Assembly: GCF_000485595.1 (NCBI RefSeq)
Contig: NW_014577283.1
Coordinates: 378,052-411,592 of the forward strand
Direction: 5' to 3'
Source: Priapulus caudatus
Taxonomy: Eukaryota; Priapulida; Priapulimorpha; Priapulimorphida; Priapulidae
DNA: 33,541 nt
Shown here: positions 21,800-30,895 of the stretch, in pieces
How positions within the stretch are numbered: position 1 is the first letter of the stretch
Layout of the letters: every line of letters begins with the position of its first letter
Program-made: the position numbers and the translations under genes
Notes under the pieces: model-generated
Told to the model about the DNA's origin: nothing
What the model saw: the letters and a program-made list of their open reading frames with translations, nothing else
The model's database searches: none

Positions 21800-24153
21800 T
21801 GAAGGAGAAGCTGGAGAACTGGATGCCGGCAGCATTCCAGCTGAAACGGATGAAAGGTATAGAGAGGAAACAAGCAAGAGCCCTGAACCCAGTGTCAGTG
21901 AAGAGGCAGTCGAAAATAATAGAGACGATGACCATTGGATGAGCCCCAATCATCCTCCTCCCGGAATAATCCCGGCAAAAAACTGCAACCCAAAAAAGCT
22001 ACTTCCAGGCCAAGTGGTTCATAATCTATCCATGGCTTCACTATGTGCCATCACTAAAACGGGTAGTTTGCTTCTATTGCTCGCAAGCAGAGAAACGGGG
22101 CCACTTAAAAATGTCAAAAAACAAAGAGCCAGCTTTCCTCACTTCCGGTTTTGACAACTGGAAAAAGGCAACATCTAGATTCGAGAGTCACCAAGCTTCA
22201 GAATCACATAGAATCGCTGTGGCAACGATTTCGTCGATGTCTCAGCTGACCATCGACGTCCAGATGAACACCAATCTGAGGCAACAACAGGAAGTAGCCA
22301 GCAAAGCCCTTCTAAAGGTCTTCCAAAGTTTGCGGTATCTCCTGCGTCAGGGACTACCTTTCCGTGGACATGCTCCTGAGGAGGGAAACTTCATCCAACT
22401 CCTAAAACTTTTCCGCGAAGGTGATGGTAGACTTGATGAATATCTCAAACGAACAATGAGTTTCACTTCACCGCAAGCACAGGAAGAGATCATACAGATG
22501 TTCAGTCAGAAAATCGTCAGAACACTAGCGAAAGATATCGCAAGGAATGGACCCTTCGGTGTCATGGTAGACGGCACACAATACATCAGCGGTGTAGAAC
22601 AAAAGTCAATATGTTTTAGGCATGTAGACGACAATCTTCATGTGCATGAGGACTTCGTTGGCTTGTACGAACTTCCCATCACATGCGGTAAAGTAATTGC
22701 CAACTTGATTTTCGACGTCATCACCCGCCTGTCACTACCAAGTGATAACTTGAGAGCCCAGACGTATGACGGGGCAGCCAACATGATGGGTCGGTCAGTA
22801 CAAATGGTGTCGAGCTAAGGTGAAGGATCGAGAACCGCTGGCATCACATTTTCATTGAGGATCTCACGTTGCAAATCTTATCATGCAGAATGCAGTTTCT
22901 AGTTGCCCTGCTGTTCGAGAAGTTATCCAGTGGGTGCATGAGCTTGGTGTTCTGTTCAAGAGATCTGGAAAGTTCAAAGTGAGTACAAAATTATCACTTT
23001 CAAACACTTCTATTTTAATATTTTATCTTTTCTACGTATTGTGTGTTTACTGCTAATTGCTTCTAAGGTAATGCAAACAACGACTATCAGTATTCACCCG
23101 TGTCACAACTATTCGGTCTATGCTTCACTTTTGAATCCACCTAGGCCATCTTCAAAGAGATCGTACACGAAGGCCTCTCTGACGATCAACCGGTGAAGTC
23201 TTCAACGATTCTCCCTCTTTGTCCAACTCGATGGCTCTGTAGGTTGTCTGCTATACTCTCCGTCAAAGACAACTATGAGACTGTTTCAATTATTTGAAGA
23301 AACTATTTTACAAAGTCGTGGAGATCTAGTTTTTCTACATGAAACTCGAAATGTTAGTTTGCTTCTTCTTTAATTTAATATTTGTATATTTTTTCGCCCA
23401 TATCTTCGCTGCACAGGTATGTTAGAAGCGGTCAAAGTTACAACAAAGCAGATGAATTCATGGCGGACAGAGGAGGAATTCCATGTCCTGTACGAGAAAG
23501 CAGTATCGAAGGCTGATGAGCTGGAATTAGATCCACTTCGTGTTCCAAGGAAAATAACTCCTCCTCGCCGTCTCACTGGGCCAGCCACACCGTTCAACCC
23601 AACAAGTGCCGAACAGCACTACAGGCAGCAATACTTGTCATTCATCGATGCCGTGGTGGTGCAGCTGAGCAAGAGATATGACCCATCTAAGACCGACCTG
23701 GCTGCGTACAAGATGCTTGAGGACATGCTCCTCTCTAGAAAAGTTGTAGACGAGACCTTCGTCCAAAAATATCCGGAACTCCAGAAATATATCTTGACGG
23801 TACAGCTTGCGATGTTCAAGCAGACAACGGGGGCAAGCAGTGTGCATGAAGGTAAAGTCGCATACCGTGGCATGAAGCAGGAAGTACGGGACCTTTTCCC
23901 ACAAGTTGCGACCCTTCTCAAGTTGCTCCTCGTATGCCCGGTTTCTTCGAGTGAATGCAAGCGGAGCTTCTCCACTCTTCGGCGCCTCAAGACGTGGCTG
24001 AGGAGCACCATGACTCAGCGGAGGATGAACGCGGTTGCCGTGTGTAACAGCCATCACGTCTTGCTCGACAAAATTTCTGTCCAAAGTCTTGCCAAAGAAT
24101 TCGCGAGAAGAAGTGAGAAGAGGCGCCAAACATTTGGGAATTTCTTAGAGTAG
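21800..24153 (+). pseudogene. hAT transposase (DUF4371/ZMYM1-like), with introns and disruptions
   Basis: The first part is an acidic N-terminus (21800-21990). A one-base shift in the A-run near 21995 leads into a TTF-type zinc finger (SYFQAKWFIIYPWLHY...VVCFYC). The catalytic core then shows VMVDGTQYISG and QTYDGAANMMG, with two candidate catalytic Asp. Another shift lies near 22800 and a TGA at 22856-22858 falls where HCGSH is expected. An intron follows (donor at 22979, acceptor near 23144), then CPTRW, a second intron ending CTGCACAG at 23416, and the last exon (23417-24153). That exon carries the hAT dimerisation region SSSECKRSFSTLRRLKTWLR with the catalytic Glu. A polyadenylation signal AATAAA is at 24221-24226. 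The enzyme would cut and move the element; this copy looks dead. Confidence 0.88.
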
Positions 24154-24591
24154 CGATCTTTGATGATGTAAATGATTTTGTCACCATTACGAATGATTGT
24201 TGACATCGTCGATTTCGCCAAATAAAAGCATAATCTTAACTTCGTATTGTATTATTTTATGATAAAAACAAAATGTACGTTGTTTTATACTGCTTTCATT
24301 GTAAAAAATAAGTCGTCCACCTGAAAAACCTCAATTCTATAAAATTGAGTTTGTGAGAGAGACGTATATATATATTTCTAACGAAATGAAACAATAGGGA
24401 ACGTGACAAGCCTACAAAACGTTTTACTATTTTATCCCTCAAAAACGGCCATTTGAAGGTTCTAAATTGCTAAAATTTAAGAGCTTCCGGGAGATCCGCC
24501 CCCTGGACCACGGGCAAGGGCTCTGCCCCTGGACCCCACCCGTTGAGGGGAAAATCACAGCGAAATCATCCCCACATAACTGACGACCTGT
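24154..24591. other. 3' untranslated part of the hAT element
   Basis: No ORF. Contains the AATAAA signal at 24221-24226 and a GC-rich segment near 24490-24545. Confidence 0.55.
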
Positions 24592-24675
24592 CTACGCCAC
24601 TGATAAGAGCTGTCCACATTCGCAATTTGCACATGTCGCACATTTACAAAATTGAATTGTGGTGAGCTCTTATAG

Positions 24676-24945
24676 TTATATTATTATTATTATTATAGCC
24701 ATAAACCACAATAACAGCAGCAGCGGCAGCAGCAGTAATAGCAGCAACAGTAGCTCAGTATTAGCAACAACAGCAGCAGTAGTAATAGCAACAGCAGTAG
24801 CAGTAATAATAGCAACAACAGCAGCAGTAGTAATAGCAACAGCAGCAGCAGTAGTAATAGCAACAGCAGCAGCAGTAGTAATAGCAACAGTAGTAATAGC
24901 AGCAACAGTAATAACAACAGTAGTAGCAGTAGTAATGTGCCGCTG
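24676..24945. repeat. TTA run followed by AGC/AAC/AGT trinucleotide minisatellite
   Basis: It begins with a TTATTATTA run and continues as tandem units near 21 bp (AGCAACAGCAGCAGTAGTAA). All units are multiples of three, so long frames (poly-Leu on minus, Ala/Val on plus) appear open but are not genes. Confidence 0.92.
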
Positions 24946-25017
24946 GACAGGGTATGTTTTCCGGATATCATTCTTGGCACAGGGTTATCTAGATACCCAC
25001 CCATCAAGCTGATTTTG

Positions 25018-25172
25018 GTCCAATATTGGCGATACAATATTGGGCCAATATCACCAGGCCAATATTGGACCAATATAGGCAGATAGTGGTCCAATATAGG
25101 CAGATATTGGTCCAATATCGGCCCAATATTGTTTTGCCAATATTAGGCCGATATTGGACCAATATAGACCAG
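25018..25172. repeat. Cluster of CCAATATTGG-type palindromic half-sites
   Basis: Within about 155 bp, CCAATAT occurs nine times and its reverse complement ATATTGG five times. They are often joined as CCAATATTGG or separated by AGGC/GACC spacers. No coding potential. Confidence 0.88.
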
Positions 25173-25207
25173 TCTTAAATATTATTCATGACCTGGGGGC
25201 ATCGCAC

Positions 25208-25341
25208 GAAACACGCAGATACACGCACGTACACGTACGTACCCGCGGGTACACGGCGATACACGCACGTACACCCGAGTACACGCACCTACACGCAGGT
25301 ACACGCACGTACACGCAGATACACGCACGTACACGCGGAAA
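25208..25341. repeat. GTACGTGCGT-type minisatellite, second block
   Basis: The units are ACGCACGTACAC and ACGCAGATACAC, the reverse complement of the main orientation of the array at 19012-19621. It directly abuts the start of copy C. Confidence 0.9.
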
Positions 25342-26656
25342 TATGCTAAACTTATCACATGTTCCCAAGCCACCCAATGAGATTAAAGCTGTTGGGGGAT
25401 ACCTGGAGGGGGCACAGCTAAAAGAGAAATTTTGGCTGGAACATTCTCTCAAGCTCATTGAAAAGGAGGAACTAGAAGGATACACTGCGGCCTGGTCAGC
25501 ATACCATGCTTCTCTGCAAGATGTCTCCGATGATTTGGAGCCTGCTCTAACACAGCTCCTCCCACTGTTCTATGAAAAAGCTGCAACAGCTGCAATGCTT
25601 AAGCATGGGATGAATGTACAGCGTGATGCCATTCAATTCCTCAATCTTGAACAGCTCCCAGTAATGGATGTCGATGCACCCTTATATGCGCTAGCAAAAT
25701 TTGTTCAGTGGAACTGGCCTCAAACTCATGGTGAGGACAAATATTTGGTCATGTTGGGTGGTCTCCATATTGAGATGGCAATGTGAAACACATATGGAGA
25801 CTACTTGGAGACTTCTGGCTGGACAACTGCACTAACCCATGCAGGTATTGCAGCCTCTGGCACAGCAGACTCATTCCTTCGATCAGCCCACCTCACCAGA
25901 ACACGACATGCCCACCAAGTCAGTGTTCTGGCTTTGGCCAAGCTGCAGCAGGATGCCTTCTTGGGTATGGTGACAGAAGGACCGCATAATGATAATACCA
26001 AGGAGGCTTGGAAACAAGTGATGATTGTCAAGAGTCCCACTTTCCAGTACTGGGATACTATACTTAATATGGAACTACTGGGCCTAATTTTTGTCCGGGC
26101 CTACAGAGAACAGAATTTCCCCCTCTATGTAGAGACGCTGAAGGCTCTGGTCCCATGGTTCTTTGCCTTTGATCACCAGAACTATGCCAGATAGATTTCT
26201 GTCCACATCCGTGACATGGAAAGCTTATCCGAATCTATTCAGGAAGAATTTGGGAAACGTGATCATTGGGTTGTTCCCAAGACTACAAAGAGATTCTCAA
26301 GCATACCACTTGACCAGGCTCATGAGCAAAACAATGAATTGGTGAAAGGTTCAGGAGGTGCAATGGGACTCACTGAGAATCCATCCGCATTCAAGAAGTG
26401 GATGATAGCTGGCCCTGAACAAGCTCGGCTTCTCCAGGAGTTTGAGCTGGAGTACATTTCGGAAGAAGTAAACTAATAACACCACCAAGAAGAAGGTATG
26501 TCTAACCAGAAAATATTTAAAGAACAAGCACTTGGTCTGGTGCAAGCTATACGTGAGATGGGCAATCCATTTGTAGATAACACTCCTAAACTTGTGACGC
26601 TAGATACAAGAAATGTCATCAATGAATCTGTGGTTAACACATCATTTTTTAAGTGA
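25342..26656 (+). pseudogene. Copy C: C-terminal half of the uncharacterised repeat-gene family
   Basis: One reading frame (frame 2) runs through the whole segment with no shift but four in-frame stops: TGA at 25784-25786, TAG at 26192-26194 and TAA TAA at 26474-26479. Recognisable family pieces in order are SAYHASLQD, LLPLFYEKA, QWNWPQTHGEDKYLVMLGGLHIEMA, SGWTTALTHAGIAASGTADSFL, TRTRHAHQVS, FFAFDHQNYAR, VHIRDMESL, DQAHEQNNELVKGSGGAMGLTENP and, past the last stops, MGNPFVDNTPKLVTLDTR. Homology ends near 26639. From my recall of relatives, the first two stops replace Trp (TGG). Its 5' edge is the minisatellite, and its strand is opposite to copies A and B. No known enzyme motif is visible. Confidence 0.75.
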
Positions 26657-26705
26657 GAAGGTTAGTGTAACATGGGAGGGCAGGGCATCATTTTTTAAGT
26701 GAGAA
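26640..26705. repeat. Twenty-bp direct repeat at the 3' edge of copy C
   Basis: The sequence CATCATTTTTTAAGTGAG and its next two bases occur at 26640-26659 and again at 26686-26705. The first occurrence is where family homology stops. Confidence 0.8.
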
Positions 26706-26947
26706 ACAAAGACAACAATCAGTAGATCTAGAGGCTATAGAGTATTGGTGAATCTAGAATCTCGAGTAGTAACAAACTTGTTGAGCAACACAGTAGCTTA
26801 ACAACATAATGTCAGCTGTCTGCTGCGTTTCAATCTGAATGAGCCACGCGCGCTCTCATTATTATTGATGAATTTAGCTTAATTGGAAAATGGTATACGC
26901 GTCGAAATCTGCATGCAGTGTTACTGATCATCACCTGCTGGAAGAGG
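26706..26947. other. No gene seen
   Basis: AT-rich unique sequence between copy C and the tandem duplication. Confidence 0.5.
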
Positions 26948-27720
26948 TCTCTAAGCGAAACGTTTTGTTTGAATCCCATTGCGAAGTATCTGCCGTTAAT
27001 TCTTATAACGGCAGTGTTGCAATCGGATCACATGCGCAGGGCATCAGTGCGCGTGTCACACAGGACACGGCTAGCTCTTATATATACTGTGTCACCTTAT
27101 ACTGTGTCTCTAAGCAAAACGTTTTGTTTGAGTCCCATTGTTAAGTATCTGCCGTTAATTCTTAAGCCTAGCGCACACACCCGAGCAAAACGGGAAATTT
27201 TGTTTTTCCAGCGTTTCGCGTTCTGCTCGGCGAGCAAGCGCACACACGCCACCCGACACAGCACACAGCTGAGCAAAACATACAGAAACACTGCGTACAG
27301 CGCCGCTGTCACATGACATCAAAAATAGCCATCTAATGGACATCTAATTTTGTGTGTCATGTGATATTTTTAAGAATATTGATTGGAGACCGTCTGAGGC
27401 GTTTCGCTGTGTAGTAGAACAATTTACGCACACACCCGAGGAAAACGTACGCTCAGGCGAAAACACGTTCCGCGAATCAAACATTGCTTGTTCAGCAAAA
27501 CACGTTCAGCTGAGCAAAGTTTTTTGTTTCGGGAATCCGCACATAGCCACGAACATCGAGCGAAACACGTTTTGCTCCACGTTCAGGGTGTTTTGCTCGG
27601 GTGTGTGCGCTAGGCTTTGTAACTGCAGTGTTGCAATCGGATCACATGCGCAGGGCACCAGTGCGCGTGTCACACAGGACACGGCTAGTTCTTATAAATA
27701 CTGCGTCACCTTCTATAATA
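26948..27720. repeat. Tandem duplication of a 157-bp unit, second unit split by a MITE
   Basis: Unit 1 (26948-27104) runs from TCTCTAAGCGAAACG through GCAATCGGATCACATGCGCA to the GTCACCTTATACTG segment. Unit 2 starts at 27105 with TCTCTAAGCAAAACG, is interrupted at 27164-27617, and resumes with TGTTGCAATCGGATCACATG through GCGTCACCTTC to about 27720. Confidence 0.85.
27164..27617. mobile_element. 454-bp MITE with perfect 28-bp terminal inverted repeats
   Basis: The arms at 27164-27191 and 27590-27617 are exact reverse complements (AAGCCTAGCGCACACACC at the left edge). The interior repeats the motif GAGCAAAAC or GCGAAAAC several times on both strands and has no transposase. The unbroken sister unit at 26948-27104 shows the pre-insertion sequence TTAATTCTTATAAC, so the insertion lies within TTAATTCTT|...|TGTAAC. 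The target duplication is at most 2-3 bp and not clean, so the superfamily is open. Confidence 0.85.
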
Positions 27721-28601
27721 CATAGTCGCCTCCGAATACGTTCAGCTTGCGATTTGCTAGCGATTGAGTGACGCGATCATACCTAAAAACATAATAATTA
27801 TAATTTCTGAAATAAACTTAATTATATTTGAACTCTAGAGATAGAGCGAGTATAGTAGATGTGTAAAATTCACTGCATTGCAAGAAAGGCTCGGAGCACG
27901 CAAGAAAACCTGTGAACAACGTATGCAGAGCAGCTGATAATATCCACCTGTCGTTCCCGAGGACACTAAACAAAGGTAAAAATGAACTGTCTTCTTTAAA
28001 TTGCATGCACAAAGGCAATCATTCGTCGAATTTTTGATTCACGAGCGTTCTAAGCGCAAGCGCGGGCATGTACCCACTACGTATTCTAGGCGCTTTATTA
28101 CACAAAGTACGTCAGTGACGCAAACACATTTTGAAAACAAAACGGTTATCGTCCATTCTTTAACTACTTACTTACTTAACTAAATATACCTTATAATATA
28201 CTTATATTCTTTACTTATGTTCCATACTTAAACTAAATATAAATATAGATCGATATTGCCGGGTGTGCCATCTAGTACTATCTGTGCGGCAAACAGACAT
28301 GGCCAATGCTATTAATGGATTTTTATAAGCAAATAAATATACAAGGGTTAATAGCGAACAAAGTGTCATAATTAACCCATGATATATAATATAAGTAATA
28401 CATAAAGAGAGAGTGAGAGATGGAGTTTTGGTCTTGCATTTGCATGGTTTTTTATTTACCAGGCTAGTATCCAAAACAACCAGATACATCGTCTGGAATA
28501 TCGCCAACGTTGGCGTCGTCGGCATTACGTCTATAACATCATATCTCGTCATCACCTCCGCCAACGACAGCATAGATAACGTCATCACTGGCAAGAATAT
28601 C
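27721..28601. other. Upstream region of the receptor gene
   Basis: AT-rich sequence with TATA-like runs, for example GATATATAATATAAG at 28381-28395. An open frame reaches up to 28413 without an ATG before 28602, so I treat it as 5' flank or untranslated sequence. No other gene seen. Confidence 0.45.
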
Positions 28602-29651
28602 ATGGACCACATCTTTGGCAGTTATGGCGCAAATGACAGTTATACCGAGTACAAAAATATGACTGACGTCACTTGCTACAATTATTCGTTTGCAAATATG
28701 ACGGAGTCATTCAACGCGACACACGGCGTTATTGTGAGGAATTGGACTACAATATATTTTACCGGACTGCTTGTATTCAGTATTAGTGTTATTGTAGCTA
28801 ATGGTATTCTTATTGCTGCGATATATCGCCAAAACGATCTAAATGAAGCTAAATATATTTTTATATCTTGTCTTTCAGCAGCTGATATGGGTATTGGCGC
28901 TGCTAGTTTTTGCAATGTTGTGATTATATTGAATAAGTCAGTCAATACTCTTGCTTCCGTAATATATTATATGGTCATAGTTTTCCTGATAAATATTTCG
29001 GTTGGAAGCATGCTGTGTGTTTCCGGAGACATGTACATAATGATCGTGTATTCTCTTGCGTACCCCCAGATCGTCACGACGAGAAGAGCGTATTTTGCGG
29101 TTGCTTCGATAATAGCCTACTCTTCTGTGTTTATCTTCTGTGTGGGGATGTTTGGTTTAGAGACGCACACTAGTGTATTGCCATTTCCCTTTGGTACCGT
29201 GCCGTACACATTTACTCAACCAACGATAGAAGCCGCAGTCGGTGGATTGTTGATAGTTCCACTTATCATATTAATCTGTCTCTACGGACACTTATTCATC
29301 GTCGCACGATCACACGCGGTAAAACTGCGCAATGAAGTGGCACATTTTCCGCGAGAAACCCAAGCCCGTCCCAACGAAAAATATGAAGTAAAAACTATCA
29401 TTACCATCGTTACTACCACTGGCGTATTTTTTCTTACTTGGGCGCCATACTGGGCGGCGAGCCTGTACGCAAAAAAGAATCCAGAGTCGTACAGCTTCAG
29501 TGTGAATGCCTTTCTTGTATATATGGCTTATTTGAATAGCGCCGCAAACACTCTATTGTATGGCGGAAGGATTACCCCATTGAGAAATGCAGTAAAGAAA
29601 ATGTTTGCCTGCCAGAGCAACCGGGTTGACGCTGTGGTAGAAATAGCATAG
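28602..29651 (+). CDS. Rhodopsin-class G-protein-coupled receptor, intact, single exon
   Basis: The 349-residue frame starts at the first in-frame ATG (MDHIFGSYG). The extracellular N-terminus has several N-glycosylation sequons (NDS, NMT, NYS, NMT, NAT, NWT), and seven hydrophobic segments follow. Family landmarks are N in VANGILIAA (TM1), D in LSAADMGIGA (TM2), TWAPYW in TM6 and LNSAANTLLYGGR in TM7, then a basic C-tail with a Cys (KKMFACQ). Three features are unusual. The TM3 motif is DMY, not DRY, so the key Arg is Met. The TM7 NPxxY is NTLLY. The usual TM3 cysteine position appears to be Ser. YGHLFIVARSHAVKL after TM5 resembles melanocortin/adenosine-like receptors, which also tend to lack that cysteine; this placement is inference. 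The ligand is unknown. No AATAAA signal is visible before the downstream satellite. Confidence 0.92.
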   Translation: MDHIFGSYGANDSYTEYKNMTDVTCYNYSFANMTESFNATHGVIVRNWTTIYFTGLLVFSISVIVANGILIAAIYRQNDLNEAKYIFISCLSAADMGIGAASFCNVVIILNKSVNTLASVIYYMVIVFLINISVGSMLCVSGDMYIMIVYSLAYPQIVTTRRAYFAVASIIAYSSVFIFCVGMFGLETHTSVLPFPFGTVPYTFTQPTIEAAVGGLLIVPLIILICLYGHLFIVARSHAVKLRNEVAHFPRETQARPNEKYEVKTIITIVTTTGVFFLTWAPYWAASLYAKKNPESYSFSVNAFLVYMAYLNSAANTLLYGGRITPLRNAVKKMFACQSNRVDAVVEIA

Positions 29652-29659
29652 ATCCGCAG

Positions 29660-30215
29660 TTATCATATTAGCTGACGTAGCCATTGTATAGCTAACGTAG
29701 ACATTGTATAAGCTAACGTAGACATTGTATAAGCCAACGTAGACATTGTATAAGCTAACGTAGACATTGTATAAGCTAACGTAGACATTGTATAAGCTAA
29801 CGTAGACATTGTATAAGCTATAACGTAGACATTGTATAAGCTAACGTAGACATTGTATGAGTTAACGTAGACATTGTATACGCTGACGTAGCCATTGTAT
29901 AAGCTAATGTAGATATTGTATAAGCTAACGTAGCCATTGCATAAGCTAACGGAGTCATTGTATTAGCTAACGTAGTCATTGTATTAGCTGACGCAGTCAT
30001 TGTATTAGCTGACGCCGTCATTGTATTAGCTGACGCAGTCATTGTATTAGCTGACGCCGTCATTGTATCAGCTGACGCAGTCATTGTATTAGCTGACGCA
30101 GTCATTGTATTGGCTTACGTAGTCTTTATATCTGCTTACGTATCATTGTATTAGCTTATGTAGTCATTGTATTAGTTTACATAGTCATTGTATTAGCTGT
30201 CGTATAGCCGTTGCG
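29660..30215. repeat. 21-bp satellite, first array
   Basis: Tandem units of GCTAACGTAGACATTGTATAA and close variants, starting just after the receptor stop codon. Early units read GACGTAGCC, middle ones AACGTAGAC, late ones GACGCAGTC. A few 23-bp units (GCTATAACGTAGAC) break the phase. Confidence 0.95.
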
Positions 30216-30228
30216 TTATTTCACTTAT

Positions 30229-30229
30229 N
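30229..30229. other. Single ambiguous base
   Basis: An N occurs exactly where the first satellite block stops matching the second block (after TTATTTCACTTAT), near the junction of the two duplicates. Confidence 0.99.
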
Positions 30230-30248
30230 GTCGCTTCATTCTCTCAAT

Positions 30249-30286
30249 TGGGCCCCCCCACTTTTAAAACCGTGGCGCCGCCCCTG
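30249..30286. mobile_element. Possible DNA-transposon terminus remnant
   Basis: The segment ends CGTGGCGCCGCCCCTG; its reverse complement CAGGGGCGGCGCCACG looks like a hAT-type terminal repeat. No matching other end is found in the window. The duplicated receptor sequence begins at its last base. Confidence 0.4.
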
Positions 30287-30883
30287 TGTATTCTCTTGCG
30301 TACCCCCAGATCGTGACGACGAGAAGAGCGTATTTTGCGGTTGCTTTGATAATAGCCTACTCTTCTGCGTTTATGTTTTGTATGGGGATGTTTGGTTTAG
30401 AGACGCACACTAGTGTATTGCCATTTCCCGTGGGTACCGTGCCGTACACATTTACTCAACCAACGATAGAAGCCGCAGTCGGGGGATTGTTGATAGTTCC
30501 ACTAATCATATTAATATGTCTCTACGGACACATATTCATCGTCGCACGATCACACGCGGTAAAACTGCGCAATGAAGTGGCGCATTTGCCGCGAGAAAAC
30601 CAAGCCCGTCCCAACGAAAAATATGAAGTAAAAACTATCATTACCATCGTTACTACCACTGGCGTATTTTTTGTTACTTGGGCGCCATACTTACTGTCGA
30701 GCCTGTACGTAAAAAAAGAAACCAGAGTCGTACAGCTTCGGTGTGAATGCCTTTCTTGTATATTTTGCTTTTTTGAATAGCTTCGCGAACACTCTATTGT
30801 ATGGCGGAAGGATTACCCCATTGAGAAATGCAGTAAAGAAAATGTTTGGCTGCCAGAGCAACCGGGTTGACGCTGTGGTATAA
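30286..30883 (+). pseudogene. Truncated second copy of the receptor (from end of TM3 onward)
   Basis: It is collinear with 29046-29640 at a constant offset of 1240 until an indel, and by eye about 94% identical (roughly 35 changes in 600 bases). It lacks the N-terminus, TM1, TM2 and most of TM3. One extra A in the run near 30710 shifts the frame after SLYVKKE and causes an early stop at 30778-30780. Beyond the shift, TM7 and C-tail sequence continues to a TAA at 30881-30883, a few codons before the position of the stop in the intact copy. The lost start, the frameshift and the lost TM1-3 make it non-functional. Confidence 0.9.
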
Positions 30884-30895
30884 ATATCATAGATC

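Larger units (their letters stand above)
21670..24602 (+). mobile_element. hAT-family DNA transposon (decayed)
   Basis: The right end reads CTACGCCACTG at 24592-24602, the reverse complement of a typical hAT start CAGTGGCGTAG. The left end is probably AGGTGGCGTAACTAG at 21671, which matches that terminus except for its first bases. No 8-bp target duplication is visible. The 3' region contains GGGCTCTGCCCCTGGACCCC (near 24520), common near hAT ends. A broken transposase gene lies inside. Confidence 0.75.

Noticed and set aside
24659-25115. Poly-Leu and Ala/Val frames
   Set aside because: Translation of the AGC/AAC/AGT minisatellite.
28413-28601. Upstream extension of the receptor frame
   Set aside because: It begins with GTG, not ATG; the first in-frame ATG is 28602 and gives a typical glycosylated N-terminus.
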